Shown: one piece after another, positions 4,663 through 6,243 of the stretch | Numbering within the stretch: position 1 is the first letter of the stretch | Layout of the letters: each line of letters starts with the position of its first letter | Source of the DNA: an uncultured Bacteroidales bacterium | GTDB lineage: Bacteria; Bacteroidota; Bacteroidia; Bacteroidales; Paludibacteraceae | Direction: 5' to 3' | DNA length: 6,243 nucleotides | Assembly: GCA_945949375.1 (NCBI GenBank) | Contig: CAMFEN010000065.1 | Span: 1-6,243, forward strand | The notes under the pieces: generated by a model | The model's input: only the letters and a program-made list of their open reading frames with translations | Told to the model about the DNA's origin: nothing | The model's database searches: none | Program-made: the position numbers and the translations under genes

Positions 4663-6243
4663 ATGCAGAAGAGATGGTACATATTGATTTTGGTGCTGTG
4701 CGGCTGGTGGCTGCCGATGAGGGCGCAACTGAATACCGACCGCATCACGGCAATAGGGCGCAATGCGCTCTATTTTGAGGACTATGTGCTGTCTATTCAG
4801 TACTTCAATCAAGTGATTAAGTTAAAGCCCTACCTCGCCGAGCCTTACCTCTACCGCGCTATTGCGAAAATCAACCTCGAAGATTATCAAGGTGCGTTGC
4901 GCGACTGTCAGTCGGCTATCGCTTGCAATCCGTTCATGCCCGGCGCGTACTACACGCGCGGGTTCGTCTATCGCCGTTTAGACGAGGCGGCGTTGGCAGA
5001 GCAGGACTTCAGCCAAGCCCTCGTATTCGCGCCCGAGAACAAGACCTACCTGCTGCTGCGGGCGGACGCGCGGGCGGCGCAAGAGCATTTCGACGAAGCG
5101 ATGGCGGACATGGAGCAGTTGCTCAAGCGCGAGCCCGAGTCGGCTTCGCTGCTCTTCGAGAAAGGGGCAATATGTATGCAGATGAAGGACACCGCCTGCG
5201 CGTTGGCGGCGTTTGAACGCACCACGGAGTTGGACTCGCAGAACCCCGCCAACTGGTCGGCATTAGGCACGGTGAACCTCATGCTCGAGGACTATGATAA
5301 GGCACTGCTGCAACTGACGCAGGCGGTCAACCTCGGGTCGAAGTGGGCGGGGGACTATATCAACCGAGGCGTTATCTTCTATCATAACCACAACTACCGC
5401 GGTGCGCTGGCGGATTATGATAAGGCGATAGAGTTGGCGCCGCGCGATGCGCAGTGCTATTACAACCGCGGGGTACTTAGGCATGAGTTAGGCGACTACA
5501 ACCGCGCATTAGACGACTACGACCGCGCCTTGGAACTGGCGCCGGAGAAGACCGAGATGCGCTACCAGCGCGGACTGGTGCAGATGGAGTTGCGGCAGTG
5601 GGAAGCCGCAAGGGCGGATTTCGACTCGCTCATCGCCCGCTATCCCGACTTCCTGCCCTCCTATTACCTCGCCGCGCAAGCCGCCACGGCGCTCAACCAG
5701 ACCAAAGACGCGTACCGCTATCGGCAGACCGCCTACGAGCGAGAGCAAGAGGCTCAATCGAGACACTCTACGCTCAACACTCAACAATCCGCCCCCAACA
5801 CCTCCGTGCAGATAGCGCAGGCACAGCCGCAGAAACGCGACCGCCGCAAGGAGTTCTCCGCGCAGACAGCGCAGACCAACCAAGAGCCTACTGAGGATGA
5901 GCAGAAATACCAATCGTCCACCCGCGGCGCGGTGCAGAAGAAATACGCCGATGTGGTGAACGAGCCGAATATCTCGCTGTCGTACTACACACAAGAGCAA
6001 CCGCTGCGGCAGACCAACTACTACCACGCCGCTGTGTCGGAACTGAACCGCCGGCAATGGTTGCCCGCGCCCTTGCATTTCGTGGTACAAGAGCAGCCGC
6101 TGACTGCCGACCTCGTGAACCTGCATTTTCAACAGATAAGCCAACTGTCGGAGCAGTTAGACAAGACTTTGTCGCCCGCGTTGTTCTTCGCTCGCGCGAT
6201 GGAGTTCGCGCTGGTGCAGGACTACTCGTCGGCTATTGATGAC
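4663..6243 (+). CDS. exported tetratricopeptide-repeat protein (3' end beyond window)
   Basis: The frame is open from the ATG at 4663 to the window edge (527 codons, no stop), so the gene is incomplete. Residues 1-21 form a signal peptide: basic MQKR, a hydrophobic core (WYILILVLCGWWLP) and likely cleavage after MRA before Q22. The LVLC-G stretch is a poor lipobox because the residue before Cys is Leu. About nine to ten TPR units of 34 residues follow (about 26-360), best seen in YINRGVIFYHNHNYRGALAD and YYNRGVLRHELGDYNRALDD. A Gln/Arg/Ser/Thr-rich linker (about 362-420), partly encoded by a 7-bp array, leads to a further region (421-527) ending in another TPR-like start (ALFFARAMEFALVQDYSSAI). 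It is probably a periplasmic protein-interaction scaffold; the partner is unknown. The opening LNTDRITAIGRNALYFEDYVLSIQYF resembles a TPR family I know from Bacteroidales. No promoter is visible in the 93-bp spacer, so co-transcription with PBP1A is likely. Confidence 0.92.
   Translation, partial: MQKRWYILILVLCGWWLPMRAQLNTDRITAIGRNALYFEDYVLSIQYFNQVIKLKPYLAEPYLYRAIAKINLEDYQGALRDCQSAIACNPFMPGAYYTRGFVYRRLDEAALAEQDFSQALVFAPENKTYLLLRADARAAQEHFDEAMADMEQLLKREPESASLLFEKGAICMQMKDTACALAAFERTTELDSQNPANWSALGTVNLMLEDYDKALLQLTQAVNLGSKWAGDYINRGVIFYHNHNYRGALADYDKAIELAPRDAQCYYNRGVLRHELGDYNRALDDYDRALELAPEKTEMRYQRGLVQMELRQWEAARADFDSLIARYPDFLPSYYLAAQAATALNQTKDAYRYRQTAYEREQEAQSRHSTLNTQQSAPNTSVQIAQAQPQKRDRRKEFSAQTAQTNQEPTEDEQKYQSSTRGAVQKKYADVVNEPNISLSYYTQEQPLRQTNYYHAAVSELNRRQWLPAPLHFVVQEQPLTADLVNLHFQQISQLSEQLDKTLSPALFFARAMEFALVQDYSSAIDD
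5763..5790 (+). repeat. in-gene degenerate 7-bp tandem array (ACACTCA type)
   Basis: Four consecutive 7-nt units related to ACACTCA (variants ACACTCT, ACGCTCA, ACAATCC) lie in the TPR gene and encode the HSTLNTQQS-like part of the low-complexity linker (residues 368-376). The segment interrupts an otherwise alpha-helical protein at a domain boundary, where an insertion would be tolerated. The unit sequence differs from the arrays at 798-902 and 1890-1924 but the period is the same. Confidence 0.6.

Noticed and set aside
4663..4725. TPR protein as a lipoprotein (Cys13)
   Set aside because: The LVLC sequence has Leu just before Cys where Gly, Ala or Ser is expected, and a normal signal peptidase I site (MRA-Q) follows.

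Overview
The window looks like a piece of a Bacteroidales (phylum Bacteroidota) chromosome. The evidence is two promoters of the Bacteroidetes type (TTTG, 19-20 nt spacer, TAnnTTTG), start codons with no Shine-Dalgarno but A-rich or unusual leaders, a PBP1A with the Bacteroidales-style insert in its transpeptidase part, and a signal peptide ending in the common '...AQ' pattern. No species is claimed. The long coding regions are GC-rich (about 58-60% in two 60-base lines counted in the dehydrogenase gene). The first 0.5 kb is AT-richer (about 43% over 181-420).

Layout. At the left edge a possible gene tail on the + strand meets a minus-strand XRE-type helix-turn-helix regulator (163-498), with a hairpin between them that can terminate in both directions. 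A 412-bp divergent gap follows. It holds a dispersed repeat, a C/G hairpin, a strong promoter and a long inverted array of 7-bp units that fills most of the leader of the next gene. That gene is a complete group III iron-dependent alcohol dehydrogenase (911-2110). Next come two oppositely oriented repeat copies followed by eight T's (probable terminator), a second promoter, and a complete class A penicillin-binding protein, PBP1A (2317-4569). After a 93-bp spacer with another repeat copy, an exported TPR protein starts at 4663 and runs off the right edge with no stop codon (527 codons visible).

How it fits together. The dehydrogenase looks like a single-gene unit with its own promoter and terminator. 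PBP1A has its own promoter, and the TPR gene has no visible one, so PBP1A and the TPR protein may be co-transcribed. Both would act outside the cytoplasm (cell-wall synthesis and probably a periplasmic scaffold), but a functional link is inference.

The most notable material is repetitive rather than coding. A REP-like element built around an 18-nt perfect hairpin with a GNRA-type loop occurs four times, at least once in every gap between complete genes. Separate degenerate 7-bp-period arrays occur in the dehydrogenase leader and inside two coding regions. I found no defence system, CRISPR array, RNA gene, transposase or clearly new enzyme system.
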